Positions 17,325 to 26,099 of a stretch of 27,996 bases of DNA are shown here, in pieces. The notes beneath the pieces were generated by a model that had not been told where the DNA came from, did no database searches, and worked only from the letters and a program-made list of their open reading frames with translations. The position numbers and the translations under genes were made by a program. This stretch comes from Chara braunii (Eukaryota > Streptophyta > Charophyceae > Charales > Characeae), in NCBI GenBank assembly GCA_003427395.1, contig BFEA01000219.1, positions 125,500 through 153,495 on the forward strand. The letters run 5' to 3'. Position 1 is the first letter of the stretch. The number at the start of each line of letters is the position of its first letter.

Positions 17325-18176
17325 TGCAATCAGACTCGACTCTTTGACACTTTTCATGCACGTGAACAGTACATGCGCCCACACAGTACACAAAGATATG
17401 GCTTCCAGGTAAGTTCGCTTCCTCTACGGCGACTGAGCGCCCAACATCCACTGTTCACACACTAGATCAACCCGGATATCCCATACACGACACTCTGTAC
17501 ACGCACACAACACACACACACACCACTACAGCTATGGCAGCGCTAGCTGCCACTACCCTATCGATATACTACACTTCTCTGCCCACTTCGACTTCGGGCA
17601 CACTGCAGACCTCGCACGAGACGCTGAGGCAGCACTTCCGCATGGCTTCCACAGGAATGAATGAATGGCTGTGCGCACCTCTTGATTTATACTTCTCTGC
17701 CTCGTTGGCCTGCCCTGTTTCCCTGGCCCACGATGTGCACAGTCCCAGACGGTACTTACTTGACTGGACCGGACTGGCTGGACTGGGACTGCTGACTCGC
17801 GTGGTGGACTTCCACCACTTGCCCACTGGCCTCTACCCAAACTGGGGCTGACTCCGAAAGGCCACTTCTAGAACTATCTGTTTGGACTTTCGGTACTGTA
17901 GCAGCTACGACTCTACCCTTTCAGGTAAGTAGCAGCTACGACTTTGACCCTTCAGACAGTCTACAGCTACGACCTCTGGACTGTCTATACTCCTACCCGA
18001 CAGATCTACAGTTCGAATCCCCTGTACCATGTAACCTACGAGATCGATCCTACCTACCACTGGCGGTCCTACAGGTCACAGGTTCAAATCTACGGGTTGA
18101 CACAGGTAAGGTGGGGAACTAGGGATCGAGCCCTGGGATCTGCATCAGTTACTGCAAACTGGTGAATACCATTTCA
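17325..18176 (-). repeat. 5' LTR of chromovirus E2
   Basis: 852 bp, TG...CA, homologous over its full length to 8968-9841. A deletion relative to the other copy lies near 17370. The TATA box is conserved at 17685-17691. Confidence 0.95.
17685..17691 (-). promoter_or_regulatory. LTR TATA box (5' LTR)
   Basis: The minus strand reads TATAAAT at the position equivalent to 9353-9359. It would drive the genomic RNA of E2. Confidence 0.55.
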
Positions 18177-18180
18177 AGTC
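18177..18180. repeat. Target-site duplication, right copy (AGTC)
   Basis: Matches AGTC at 8964-8967 across the whole element. Confidence 0.7.
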
Positions 18181-18187
18181 TCTTGCT

Positions 18188-19212
18188 TTGAGTCAACTCC
18201 TTGGATCTGCGCTATACTTGTCATTTTTGGATGTGTATGTGACAGCTACCCAGCAACAACCCAACAATGGGGTGCGGCAACAGCCAGACCACTCAGAAAA
18301 CAGCGAGGACTGTCACCCGGGCCAACAGGCTGCAGATGCCGGTCATGCTATGCCTGAGGATTGCGCTGAGGTCAATCAAATTCCAATCCCGGCGAATGGT
18401 GTGGCAGATGTTGTGGCCGCAAGGGAAGTGGAGAAGGAACTGGCCGAAGCCATGGAAAGGACCCGGTTAATGAAGAATCTGATGGATGGAGATTGGGAAC
18501 ATAGTGAACCGCCGCCCAATAGCCCGGAGAGCGATTGGTTCCCCGCCTCCCCGCTGCAGGCACAGAAACACCAACGCCAGCCTCTCACCCCGAGCAAACG
18601 GCCCTCTTCCACTATCTGGCAAGGGCCCAACTCGCCCAATTACAACATCCGATTAGCCCGGCGCCCGTGAACGAAGCCATTGGAGCGCCCGTACAAACAA
18701 CTGATGATCATGCCCACCTTCTGCAATACCTAACACAGGTGCAGCACAGTGTCACTCAACAGCAGCAAGAGCTGCAGACCTTACACCAGCTACACGAGCT
18801 TCAACTCAAGCGGGAGCAAGAACACCGGCAGCTGCTGCGATGCTCCCAGCAGCAACTGCTATGAATAGCTCGACAAGAGCAACAAAGGTGTCGGGAGCAA
18901 CAGGCCGTGCAAATGCTGGAATACGAACAACAGCAGTACAGACCAAAGCAGCATCGAGTGTTAGCATACTTGCCACAGCACACCGAGCAAAGTCACACAC
19001 CGCACCACTCACTGGCCACCCTCCACCGCAGGGCACACACGGTGCACACGCACAGCTATCACAGATGGGCGAGCAACAGCAGATGTGCGCCCAACATTGC
19101 TCTCCGGACATCCCTGCTGGAGTGTGCCATGGAGCCCGAAAACCACGATGCCCCCTCGACAGACATCCAGATGAGGACGGGAGGGAGCGGGACTGAAGAT
19201 GGGGAAAACTGA
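18188..19212 (+). pseudogene. Glutamine-rich ORF1-like protein, broken
   Basis: A first frame (18188-18670) encodes a Gln/Pro/Glu-rich protein with an acidic helical segment (VAAREVEKELAEAMERTRLM). A second phase (18535-19212) carries a glutamine-rich coiled coil (HSVTQQQQELQTLHQLHE, then CREQQAVQMLEYEQQQYR), interrupted by one TAG at 18862-18864. The phase change falls somewhere in 18535-18670. No ATG opens the first frame. The composition fits LINE ORF1 or gag-like proteins that bind RNA, but no family domain is recognised. A host Gln-rich gene is an alternative. Confidence 0.4.
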
Positions 19213-19379
19213 GCTGAGGCGGGTCCTGGCCATCCAGGGCAAGACGTAGACATGCCCTCAGCAGAAGAATCGGTGAGATGCAGATCACGCAGCTAGGCTG
19301 AGCTAGCCAGAACCACACGGCTCCCGGAGTCCCAAACGAAAACAACCCTCACCCGAGACCTCTAATTAGACACAAGAAA

Positions 19380-20320
19380 ATGAGAGGACATCTAAAACCA
19401 TTGACTGATTGGAGTCTGATGAATGTGCTGTCCCTGGCTGGGACCCCGATTCTGGACCTCATCCCCCCCCCCCCCCCTCCACTGGAAGAAAATCAGATGC
19501 CAAATCATTGCGAAGAACAGATAATTTGAAATAAAACAAATCATAAACAACATGGAAAGACAAGAGGACATTGACTGGGAGAAGGTAGGTAGGGCGCTGG
19601 CTAGCACTCATGGAGCTGCTCATCGAGCTCGTACAGAAAGCAGAAATTAGCAGAGTTCTGGAGATGGTGGGAGCTGACAATGAGGGAGCCGTCCCCATAG
19701 ATACTAAAGGGAGGAAGATGATGTGGCGATCCTGCTGGGTGCATTGATGGCCGTGGACAGAATGGACAAGCAGAAGCTCTACGCAGCTGAAGTAGTCAGG
19801 GGAACGGAGCTTTGGGCAATATGGACTACGCGCAATGAATGCATTCGGCAAGGCAAGAGCATCACGATGGTGGGCTTGAGAAATAGAGTAACTGTTAACT
19901 TGTTAAGGAAAATCTGCAGAAAACAACAGTCATGTTCATGCTCATGAGTCTTTTACCCTTCTGGGTACAATTCTGGTTACTATTTGTTAAGAGATGCTGG
20001 ACCCGGTTTCCAGCAGGTGATGCTCCACACCAATATAGATTGGAGTCACCCGGGGGGGGGGGCGGGGGGGGAGGGGAAGGGATCACAGGAGCCTGCTCTT
20101 ATCACCCTCTAGGATACAATCCTGGTCTGTTTTATAATAAAAAAGAATGACCTTGCTGGTGGATTGGCAAAAACAGAAGCGCAAGTCGGGGAGCGAAGCA
20201 ACAGAGTCCTGGAGAACTTGGGGGGAGTACCCGCCCCTGGTGGCGAAGGACCCGCAGGCAGGCAGCTTCATCGTCAGACCCCTGCTACAGAAGTTTGTTC
20301 CGGATTTGGGAGAGTAGTGT
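19380..20320 (+). pseudogene. Possible LINE C-terminal remnant
   Basis: Short protein-like fragments in several frames: HLKPLTDWSLMNVLSLAGTP near 19390, KLYAAEVVRGTELWAIWTTR near 19775, and SEATESWRTWGEYPPLVAKD near 20195. The phrase WAIWTTRNE recalls the Trp-rich region at the C-terminus of plant LINE reverse transcriptases. The frames are separated by stops and by homopolymers (C-run near 19465, G-run near 20050), where sequence errors are also possible. This is a guess from style. Confidence 0.25.
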
Positions 20321-21170
20321 CCAGAGGTTCTGATGTGTAGTGAATCTAGTGATCCGGATCGAGGTTTTGGAGTATAGTGTACTGTAGTTAGAACTCCTTA
20401 GGTAGGAGGGAAGGCCGTTGTAGTTGTATTATAATTTATAAATAGGAAAGGGGATTGGGAAATCCGGCCGGGGGAGGGCAGAGTGGTGACTGGGCAGAGA
20501 CATATGGAGGACAAGAATAAAAAAATGAATTTGGGAAGAGGGGGTATAACGGGTTAGTTGAGTGAAGAGTGGAGGCTATTAGGTGGAAAGCGGTTGAGGG
20601 TCTTGTAGGTGGGTGGGTTCGGAAATTTAGGAATAGGGTAGGGTATCAGATGGGAAGTTGCCTTTGGTTTGCAGACTGAAACCAATGGGGCATATGGGGT
20701 GAGACTGAAGTAGGGTGTTGGGTAATTGTGGAAGCAAAATGTATGTGGTATTGTGAGGCCTGGTGATTGAAGCGGTGTCCAGGATATGGCCTCCCCCCCC
20801 CACCCCCAAGGCACGCGTAATGTGTGACTGGGTACATAGGTCTGTTTCCCGGCCATTAGGCATGCTCCGGGAAGGGTGGCATGGACCCCCTGGGTGTGTC
20901 TTGGGCAGTAGGGGACTGGGCTGCAGACTGGAGCCCGCCATAGGGATGCTGAGGATGTCTGCTCACACCAGCGTCTTCGGCAGACCTGTGACTGATTGAC
21001 AAAGGAAAGAAAAAAAGGAAAAACAGGAGGGGTACCGACAGGAGAAAGGGACACTGGACCCGGTTTCCAGTACAAGCCTAATCTGGGTAATGGCGCCAGT
21101 TTTCCGGGTTGAGATGTACGTGGAGGGATTCCCGGCCTCCTTTTGCTCAATATATAATGAAGCATGCTTT

Positions 21171-21174
<4 letters not shown>
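20321..21174 (+). other. Noncoding G-rich stretch before poly(A)
   Basis: No protein-like frame was recognised. The phrase TGGACCCGGTTTCCAG near 21055 also occurs near 19988 (with CT before it), suggesting repeated untranslated sequence. AT-rich sequence (AATATATAATG) precedes the poly(A) by about 20 bp. Confidence 0.4.

Positions 21175-21201
<27 letters not shown>
21175..21201 (+). repeat. Poly(A) tract, 27 bases
   Basis: An uninterrupted A run, probably the 3' tail of remnant A. Confidence 0.9.
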
Positions 21202-21206
<5 letters not shown>

Positions 21207-21317
21207 GGGGTACTGATAAGGAAACACAGACCCAGCATCGTAACCGAAGGCAGTCACTGCTGACCAGAGGNGCTGATAGGNGAGAGAAGCTTGGNGCTCA
21301 AGCTGGGGAAGGNAAAN

Positions 21318-21342
<25 letters not shown>
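21202..21342 (+). mobile_element. Short poly(A)-ended segment with ambiguous bases
   Basis: About 115 bp between two poly(A) tracts, ending in an A run (21318-21342). It begins with GAGGAGGGGTACTGA, like the sequence after an A-rich stretch at 21022 (CAGGAGGGGTACCGA). Five single N bases (21271-21317) show base-calling trouble. It could be a tiny retroposed copy or an assembly artefact. Confidence 0.35.
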
Positions 21343-21350
<8 letters not shown>

Positions 21351-21731
21351 GATCATGGCATCCTAGTACAGGTACAAGCACCAATGGAGGACAGAATTCC
21401 AGCCAACCTTTTGGCCATCCAGCAAGTCCACAGGCAACCGCCACGAGTCCATGCCCTTAGGGAGGCACCTCCACAGGCTCTTCATGTCATCCAACTGCTA
21501 TCAGACACAGATGGTGCCTCAGGAGACGAAAATGAAAAACAAGACCTGGAATTGGAATCTGAAGATGATTTCGACAATGATCTTGATTGGGAAGGGGGGC
21601 AGGGATGGGACCAGCCTAACCTTCTGCCACAGCATGCAGGCCCAACAACAGACCCCCTCAGAATATCAGGTTCACAGACTGACGGGGGTCTCTCTGAAGA
21701 TCTACAGGCCGGCACTACGATACTGGAATGA
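21343..21731 (+). pseudogene. ORF1 C-terminal part of LINE B (acidic)
   Basis: The open frame runs through the poly(A) tract to a TGA at about 21729-21731. Past the lysine artefact of the poly(A), the protein is Gln/Pro-rich, then strongly acidic (ELESEDDFDNDLDWE). No domain is recognised. Its place before the endonuclease suggests an ORF1 tail or the N-terminal part of ORF2. The start is lost, so a 5' truncation is likely. Confidence 0.35.
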
Positions 21732-21739
21732 CAGCCTTC

Positions 21740-22138
21740 ACTAACCAGAATAGACTATGTAAAAGCTATCAGCTTCCACTAACCAGAATAGACTCCACTA
21801 ACCAGATAGACTATGCAACAGCCTCAACTAACCAGAATAGACTACGTAAAAGTTATCAGCTTCCACTAACCAGAATAGACTATGTGACTATGTAAAAGCT
21901 AACCAGAATAGACTATGTGACTATGTAACTACTATGTAAAAGCTAACCAGAATAGACTATGTGACTATGTAAAAGCTAACCAGAATAGACTATGTACTAC
22001 GTAACCAAAATAGACTACTATGTAAAAGCTAACCAGAATAGACTACTATGTAAAAGCTATGAGCCTCCACTAACCAGAATAGACTATGTAAAAGCTATCA
22101 GCCTCCACTAACCAGAATAGACTATGTAAAAGCTATCA
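21740..22138 (+). repeat. Minisatellite, 12 copies of an AACCAGAATAGACT-based unit
   Basis: AACCAGAATAGACTATG is repeated 12 times with spacers built from TGTAAAAGCTATCAGC, CTCCACT and GTGACTATGTAA. Unit length varies from about 19 to 44 bp, showing a higher-order mix of sub-repeats. It lies directly before the endonuclease frame, which is open from the last copies onward. Confidence 0.9.
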
Positions 22139-22140
22139 GG

Positions 22141-23240
22141 GCAAATCATGAACCCACATCGTCCCAATACGCGACACACATTAGCTCCCCTGCTGCTACC
22201 AGGCAGGGGAAGGCCCTTGTCTCCTTCCTCACCCCCTCAGAGCAGCCCCCCCCCTCTCTTACGCAACCCGCTCCCCCAGACCCCCGCGTCCGACCGCAGC
22301 TGAGGCAACCGCTGGACTGGGCACAAAAAATAGCACAGGCCGATTTAGACATCAGGGCACTCAACTTCAATGGCCTGGCACAGGTCTCACAGGAAAAAAT
22401 GCAGGCCATTTGGGATTACCAGAGAAGAGAAGCCACAGGAAGGTGGCCAGAAGTAATCTGCGTTCAAGAGTCGCACCTACCCCACTTCCCCCCATACCAA
22501 GCAAAAGAAAAGTGGGTATGGCCCTATGTCTCCTTTTTTACTCCGGCGAAGTTAGCTGCCTCGACAGGCGTGGCAATCTGGATCCCGTCATCCTCAAGGC
22601 AGCAAACAACCACGATGCACGCTCTTCTCCTCCTCCGTGACGGTGGTCTGCTGGATTCCTTGCTGTACCTCTTACTTTAGGTCGCTTACCTTGCCAACGT
22701 TTTGATCCTGCCTTTCCTTCATGAATATGGTAATAAACAGGAAGGCAGGCGGTCACCATGGGTGTACATTAAAGCAAGGGTTGCAGGAGAAGAACTATAT
22801 ATTGCCAGCGTATATGGACAAAATGACCCCCTCGAAAGAGTTGTGTTTTTGCATGGCTTGTACCACTCCTTGCCCTCGGACATGTCACTCATAATTGCAG
22901 GGTATTTCAATATCACCCTGGACCCGATTATAGACAGAAGATCTGCAACTCAAGGCAGCCCCAGGCATCAGGCCAACGCGAGCACGGCCCGGATGTCGAT
23001 ATGGCGGCCCAGCTAATGACCACACTGCAATTACAAGACGCATCCCGGGTACTGCACCCCACAAAAAGAGCATACACGTGCGTACGGTTGTGGGGGCAAG
23101 CTGGGGCGTGGAACTCAAGACTTGACCTTTTTTTTTTCTTTATTTCGCAGGATCTTCTAGGACTATTGTCAGTAGCAGATATCCTGGTCGGCAGTCCTTG
23201 CAAATCATTTGACAACCTTAATGGGCCTATCCTTCCACTC
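22141..23240 (+). pseudogene. APE-type endonuclease domain of LINE B
   Basis: The frame is open from the minisatellite to a TAG at 22678-22680, continues in phase to about 23016, then shifts. Landmarks of the AP-endonuclease family: DIRALNFNGLAQ, PEVICVQESHL (catalytic Glu), YIASVYGQND, then LIIAGYFNI where the family has GDFN (Asp changed to Tyr), and in a new phase LHPTKRAYTCV and SRLDLFFFFISQDLL. The nuclease would nick target DNA for reverse transcription. It is inactive here through the stop, the frameshift and the lost Asp. Confidence 0.75.
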
Positions 23241-23341
23241 ACAAATAGAGCAGGGGCCAAGTCTTTACAAGTCCTTTGACCACCTTAATGGGCCTATCAT
23301 TCCAGTCACAAATAGAGCAGGGGCCGAGTTTTTATAAGTTC
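23194..23341. repeat. 67-bp tandem duplication, just over two copies
   Basis: Copies 23194-23260 and 23261-23327 are clearly related but diverged; a partial third (about 14 bp) follows. The phrase CACAAATAGAGCAGGGGCC is identical in both. Confidence 0.88.
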
Positions 23342-23387
23342 AATACAAAAAACTGCCAATCTGTAGCAGTAACTCATTCTCCCTTAA

Positions 23388-23403
23388 AAGGAGGTGATCC
23401 AGC
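23388..23403 (-). other. 16-nt match to the 3' end of bacterial/plastid 16S rRNA
   Basis: The plus strand reads AAGGAGGTGATCCAGC, the exact complement of the conserved 3' end of 16S rRNA including the anti-Shine-Dalgarno segment. On the minus strand GCTGGATCACCTCCTT is followed by TTAAGGGAGA, similar to the start of the plastid 16S spacer. Sequence on the other side is not 16S, so only the terminus is present. It may mark a small plastid-DNA insertion. Confidence 0.45.
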
Positions 23404-23573
23404 TATTGCATTTCCGCGATACTTCTATACATTCTGAGATCCTTTATGTCTTGAAAACTCTCACCCGCAGTCTCTAAACGAGCTCATTAAACCACCAGTA
23501 CATGGCCCCGGGCAAATGGAGAACCTGCTCTGAGCCTCTCTGAAACTTTAGGAGGCCGAGCATCGTAGATAAA

Positions 23574-24116
23574 ATGAATCAGTGGCCGGTGGCGTCCGAA
23601 AGGGGCCCACGGCCGACAGCTGGCATGTACTGGTGCTTTAAGTCCTTCCGGCGACACATGCAAACGACAAGGGATGAGGCTACGTCAAAAGTAGAATGTT
23701 TCAATGAGGGAGTGGCGAGGCTGCAGGACAGGGTGAAACACTTTTCAATAATCCACGCCCGGGAAATGAAGAACACAATCGAAAGACTCATGCAGGATAT
23801 GGAAGAAGGGGACAAAGAAAAGTTGCATGATGACCCAGCGGATGAACAAACCTATAATAATCTTCAGACGGCAAGGGACCACATGCAGGCTTACTTGGAA
23901 CATCGGGCGGAAGCTTGGAGAATTCAGGCAAGAATTAGGAGAGAGGATACAGACGGAACGATGGCTAGAGTATTTTTCTTGAAAGCTTGGGCTAGAGTCC
24001 GCCAAAATACTGTTACGGTTCTCAGTCACCCCTTTGACCCAGCACAGGCTCGAGCGAGAAATGTACACAGTCGTGGATTACGCAGCCAAGTTTTATCGGG
24101 GCTTGTACTCGTCTGA
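23574..24116 (+). pseudogene. Linker between endonuclease and RT of LINE B
   Basis: An open frame of 180 codons beginning MNQWPVASERGPRPTAGMYW, followed by charged helices (MEEGDKEKLHDDPADEQ) and ARVFFLKAWARVRQN. In LINEs the stretch before the RT core has this helical, charged character. The last 20 or so residues are out of phase with the next RT segment, so a frameshift lies near 24040. Confidence 0.55.
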
Positions 24117-25730
24117 AACTGCCCAATGGGAAAGGAGAGTCTTGGCGGAAGGCAGAACTGCCACGCTTCAGCACCTCCCATCTCTGTTGTCTTCTCAACA
24201 GAGGGCTGTACTGGAGGCTCTCCTCACATTGGAGAGCTTCCACAACATTGCGCTCCATGGAGGATGAGAAAACCCCAGGGCTGGACTCCTTCCCCAAAGA
24301 GTTCTGCCTGCACTTCTCGGAAGCTTCATGGGCTTTGTCCAGGCAGTTAGCCAAGAGGGGAGCTGGCGGCATGATAAGTCAAGGAGTGGCAACACTACCC
24401 TACAAAACAGGGAACAAGGCTGATATCAAAAACTATTGCTACACCTACCCTACAAAATTGTATTAAAAGCATTAACTAATAGGGAGGGTGCTCTCATGTC
24501 TGCGCCACCTAATTCATCGAGGGATTTGTGCCACAAAGAAACATACAAGACAGACAACATCCTCCTTGTAAATGAAACTATCACATACACGAGACAAAGA
24601 TAAAAGCGAGGCATCGATACTGTTCATAGACTTTGAAAAAGTGTACGACCATGTAGACTGGAAGTTCATAGACTGTCCGTTGCTTTAAGGAAACGAGTTT
24701 TGGGCAGTGCTTCAGGAAATGGTTTGCCTCGATGTACAGGGCCGTGGCCACCGACATAATGGTCAACGGGTACATGTCACCCCTATTTCAACTGCAAAGA
24801 TCTGGGAGGCAAGGGGATCAATCCAGTTGCTCCAATTCTTTTTCTCTTAGTTGTGGAGACATTGGCTGCGTTAACCCCAAAATAGAATGCATAGAAATCC
24901 TTCAGCGAAGTTGAGATCCCCCCGCACCTTGATCCCTGTGACATCACTGTTTGCAGACGACCTAACAGTAGTAATAAAAGCAAATGCCTGTGAGTGTGGC
25001 AGCACTAGCGGAGGCGACACAAACTTGTGTCATAGCCGCTGACATGAAAGTCAATTGGGGCCACATGAAGAAGCGATGTTATCGGTTTCGTGAGCACAGC
25101 TCATAACACTAGGACTGCCAAAGGACGACCATTGTTGAGAACCGATGGTGGAAACTGTCACATGTGCAAGTGGGACAGCCTCCACACCTCATTGCCCGGA
25201 AGGGTACTCACGATCAACAATGCGATTCTGGCCACAATGTGGCGTACGACCAGCTTCAGGCGACTACTACCTAATGCACACCTCAAAAGGTTAAACGCGG
25301 AACCTGCTGCTTCCCTTTGGAGAAACAGCCACAAACAGCAAACATGTACAAAGAGAGTGGGGTGGAAATATGTGGCCCGACCAAAAAAAGTGGGGGCTTG
25401 GGAATTACTGACCCCCACGGTGAGATAAATGCCCTGATCTTCAAGATTATCATGAGGCTGCTGATGGCAACAAACACCCCTTGGCTTCCCTGTGCTCTCG
25501 TCCAAATTGCCAACCTAGCCCCCCACCCCCTCCTAGATAAACCCGTCCACCCAACACCAACACCTGTTGGACCATTCCGAGGCCACCAAGACAACAGAGG
25601 GACAACACCATGGAAAATAGGGTCAAGACTCAAATGGGATCTAAGATCCGATCCCCTATGCGCAGATATTATCAGCCTGTGCAGGAAAATTGGGCCCAAC
25701 CAAGAACCCGGCCCCGGCAAGGTGGCATAA
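24117..25730 (+). pseudogene. Reverse transcriptase of LINE B (broken)
   Basis: Segments in order but in shifting frames: KTPGLDSFPKEF (about 24265), GVATLPYKTGNKADIKNY (about 24383), motif A ILFIDFEKVYDHVDW (about 24615-24660), VNGYMSPLFQLQRSGRQGD (about 24760), active site FADDLTVVIKA (24951-24983), and a thumb-side end WKYVARPKKVG then GLGITDPHGEINAL (about 25365-25435). The FADD catalytic pair is intact. At least four frameshifts and several stops separate the segments, so no product is possible. Confidence 0.8.
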
Positions 25731-25901
25731 AGGGTGGATGCAACCCCACTTTGGCAACCAACGCACGGACGGCCCTTCTAACTGCAAAACAAATCGCATT
25801 GACTATCCTATAGGTCAAAAGGGGAATATACCCGGTCCGGTGCACAGGCAGGCACATGGAAATCCCCCCATCACAACTTTGGGCAAAATTGTGTAACATA
25901 C

Positions 25902-26046
25902 CAACGGGCCTAGCTCAGTTGATACACCCCTGAATTGTTGAAATACAGACCCGAATTCGAATCCAGATACCTTCGGATGAAGAGAATAAAATCATTCTGA
26001 ATTGCTTGGGGGCGGTTAGTTCGATGGTGGTATCTGAAGGTTTTTT
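25902..26046 (+). ncRNA. tRNA-headed Pol III unit (SINE-like)
   Basis: A-box TAGCTCAGTTGATA (25911-25924), B-box GAATTCGAATCC (25953-25964) and a T6 run (26041-26046) form a complete internal Pol III promoter and terminator for about 145 nt. Just before the T run, CCTTCGGAT (25970-25978) pairs with ATCTGAAGG (26032-26040) over 9 bp with one G-U. The T-stem does not pair well, so it is not a working tRNA. A tRNA-derived SINE is the best reading; a tRNA pseudogene is the alternative. Confidence 0.6.
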
Positions 26047-26055
26047 CCCTTCTAT

Positions 26056-26098
26056 TAAAAAAAATAATAATAATAATAATTATTATTAAAAAAAAAAA
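26056..26098. repeat. AT-rich microsatellite (TAA/TTA) with A runs
   Basis: An A run, then TAA repeats turning into TTATTATT, then a second A run. It follows the Pol III unit and may derive from its tail or that of LINE B. Confidence 0.9.
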
Positions 26099-26099
26099 T

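Larger units (their letters stand above)
8968..18176 (-). mobile_element. Full-length Ty3/gypsy chromovirus E2, nested insertion
   Basis: Two closely matching LTRs (8968-9841 and 17325-18176) with TG...CA ends enclose, on the minus strand: PBS 17312-17323, leader with assembly gap, gag, protease, RT, RNase H, integrase, chromodomain and a polypurine tract at 9842-9849. RT before integrase plus a GPY/F motif and a C-terminal chromodomain place it among the chromoviruses. An AGTC duplication flanks it. By hand alignment the LTRs differ at roughly 30 substitutions in about 845 bases plus a few indels (about 96% identical). The copy is not able to make its proteins because of several stops and frameshifts. 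Confidence 0.93.
18181..21201 (+). mobile_element. LINE-like remnant A with glutamine-rich ORF1 and poly(A) tail
   Basis: This is the right flank of E2. It holds an ORF1-like pseudogene (18188-19212), protein-like fragments at about 19400-20320 and a long G-rich untranslated stretch ending in a 27-base poly(A) at 21175-21201. Poly(A) at the 3' end supports a LINE-type retroposon. No endonuclease or RT core is present, so ORF2 would be internally deleted, or several insertions are fused. The left end is unknown and may lie before 8968. Confidence 0.4.
21343..25896 (+). mobile_element. Decayed LINE B with APE endonuclease and reverse transcriptase
   Basis: In order: an acidic ORF1 C-terminal part, a minisatellite, an apurinic-endonuclease-like domain, a linker and an RT with its FADD motif. 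This is the ORF2 order of APE-type LINEs (L1-like). The coding sequence jumps frame many times. Foreign-looking sequence splits the endonuclease from the linker (about 23240-23570). Confidence 0.8.

Noticed and set aside
16305-17465. Open frames of up to 386 codons across the assembly gap
   Set aside because: Mostly unknown residues plus poly-Phe and Ser-Leu from homopolymer and TC repeats.
18267-18470. ATG frame beginning MGCGNS, like an N-myristoylation signal
   Set aside because: The overlapping frame has the more protein-like continuation; six residues alone are weak evidence.
21740-22138. CRISPR-like array
   Set aside because: Units vary in length and the intervals are themselves repeated sub-motifs, not unique spacers; context is a eukaryotic LINE.
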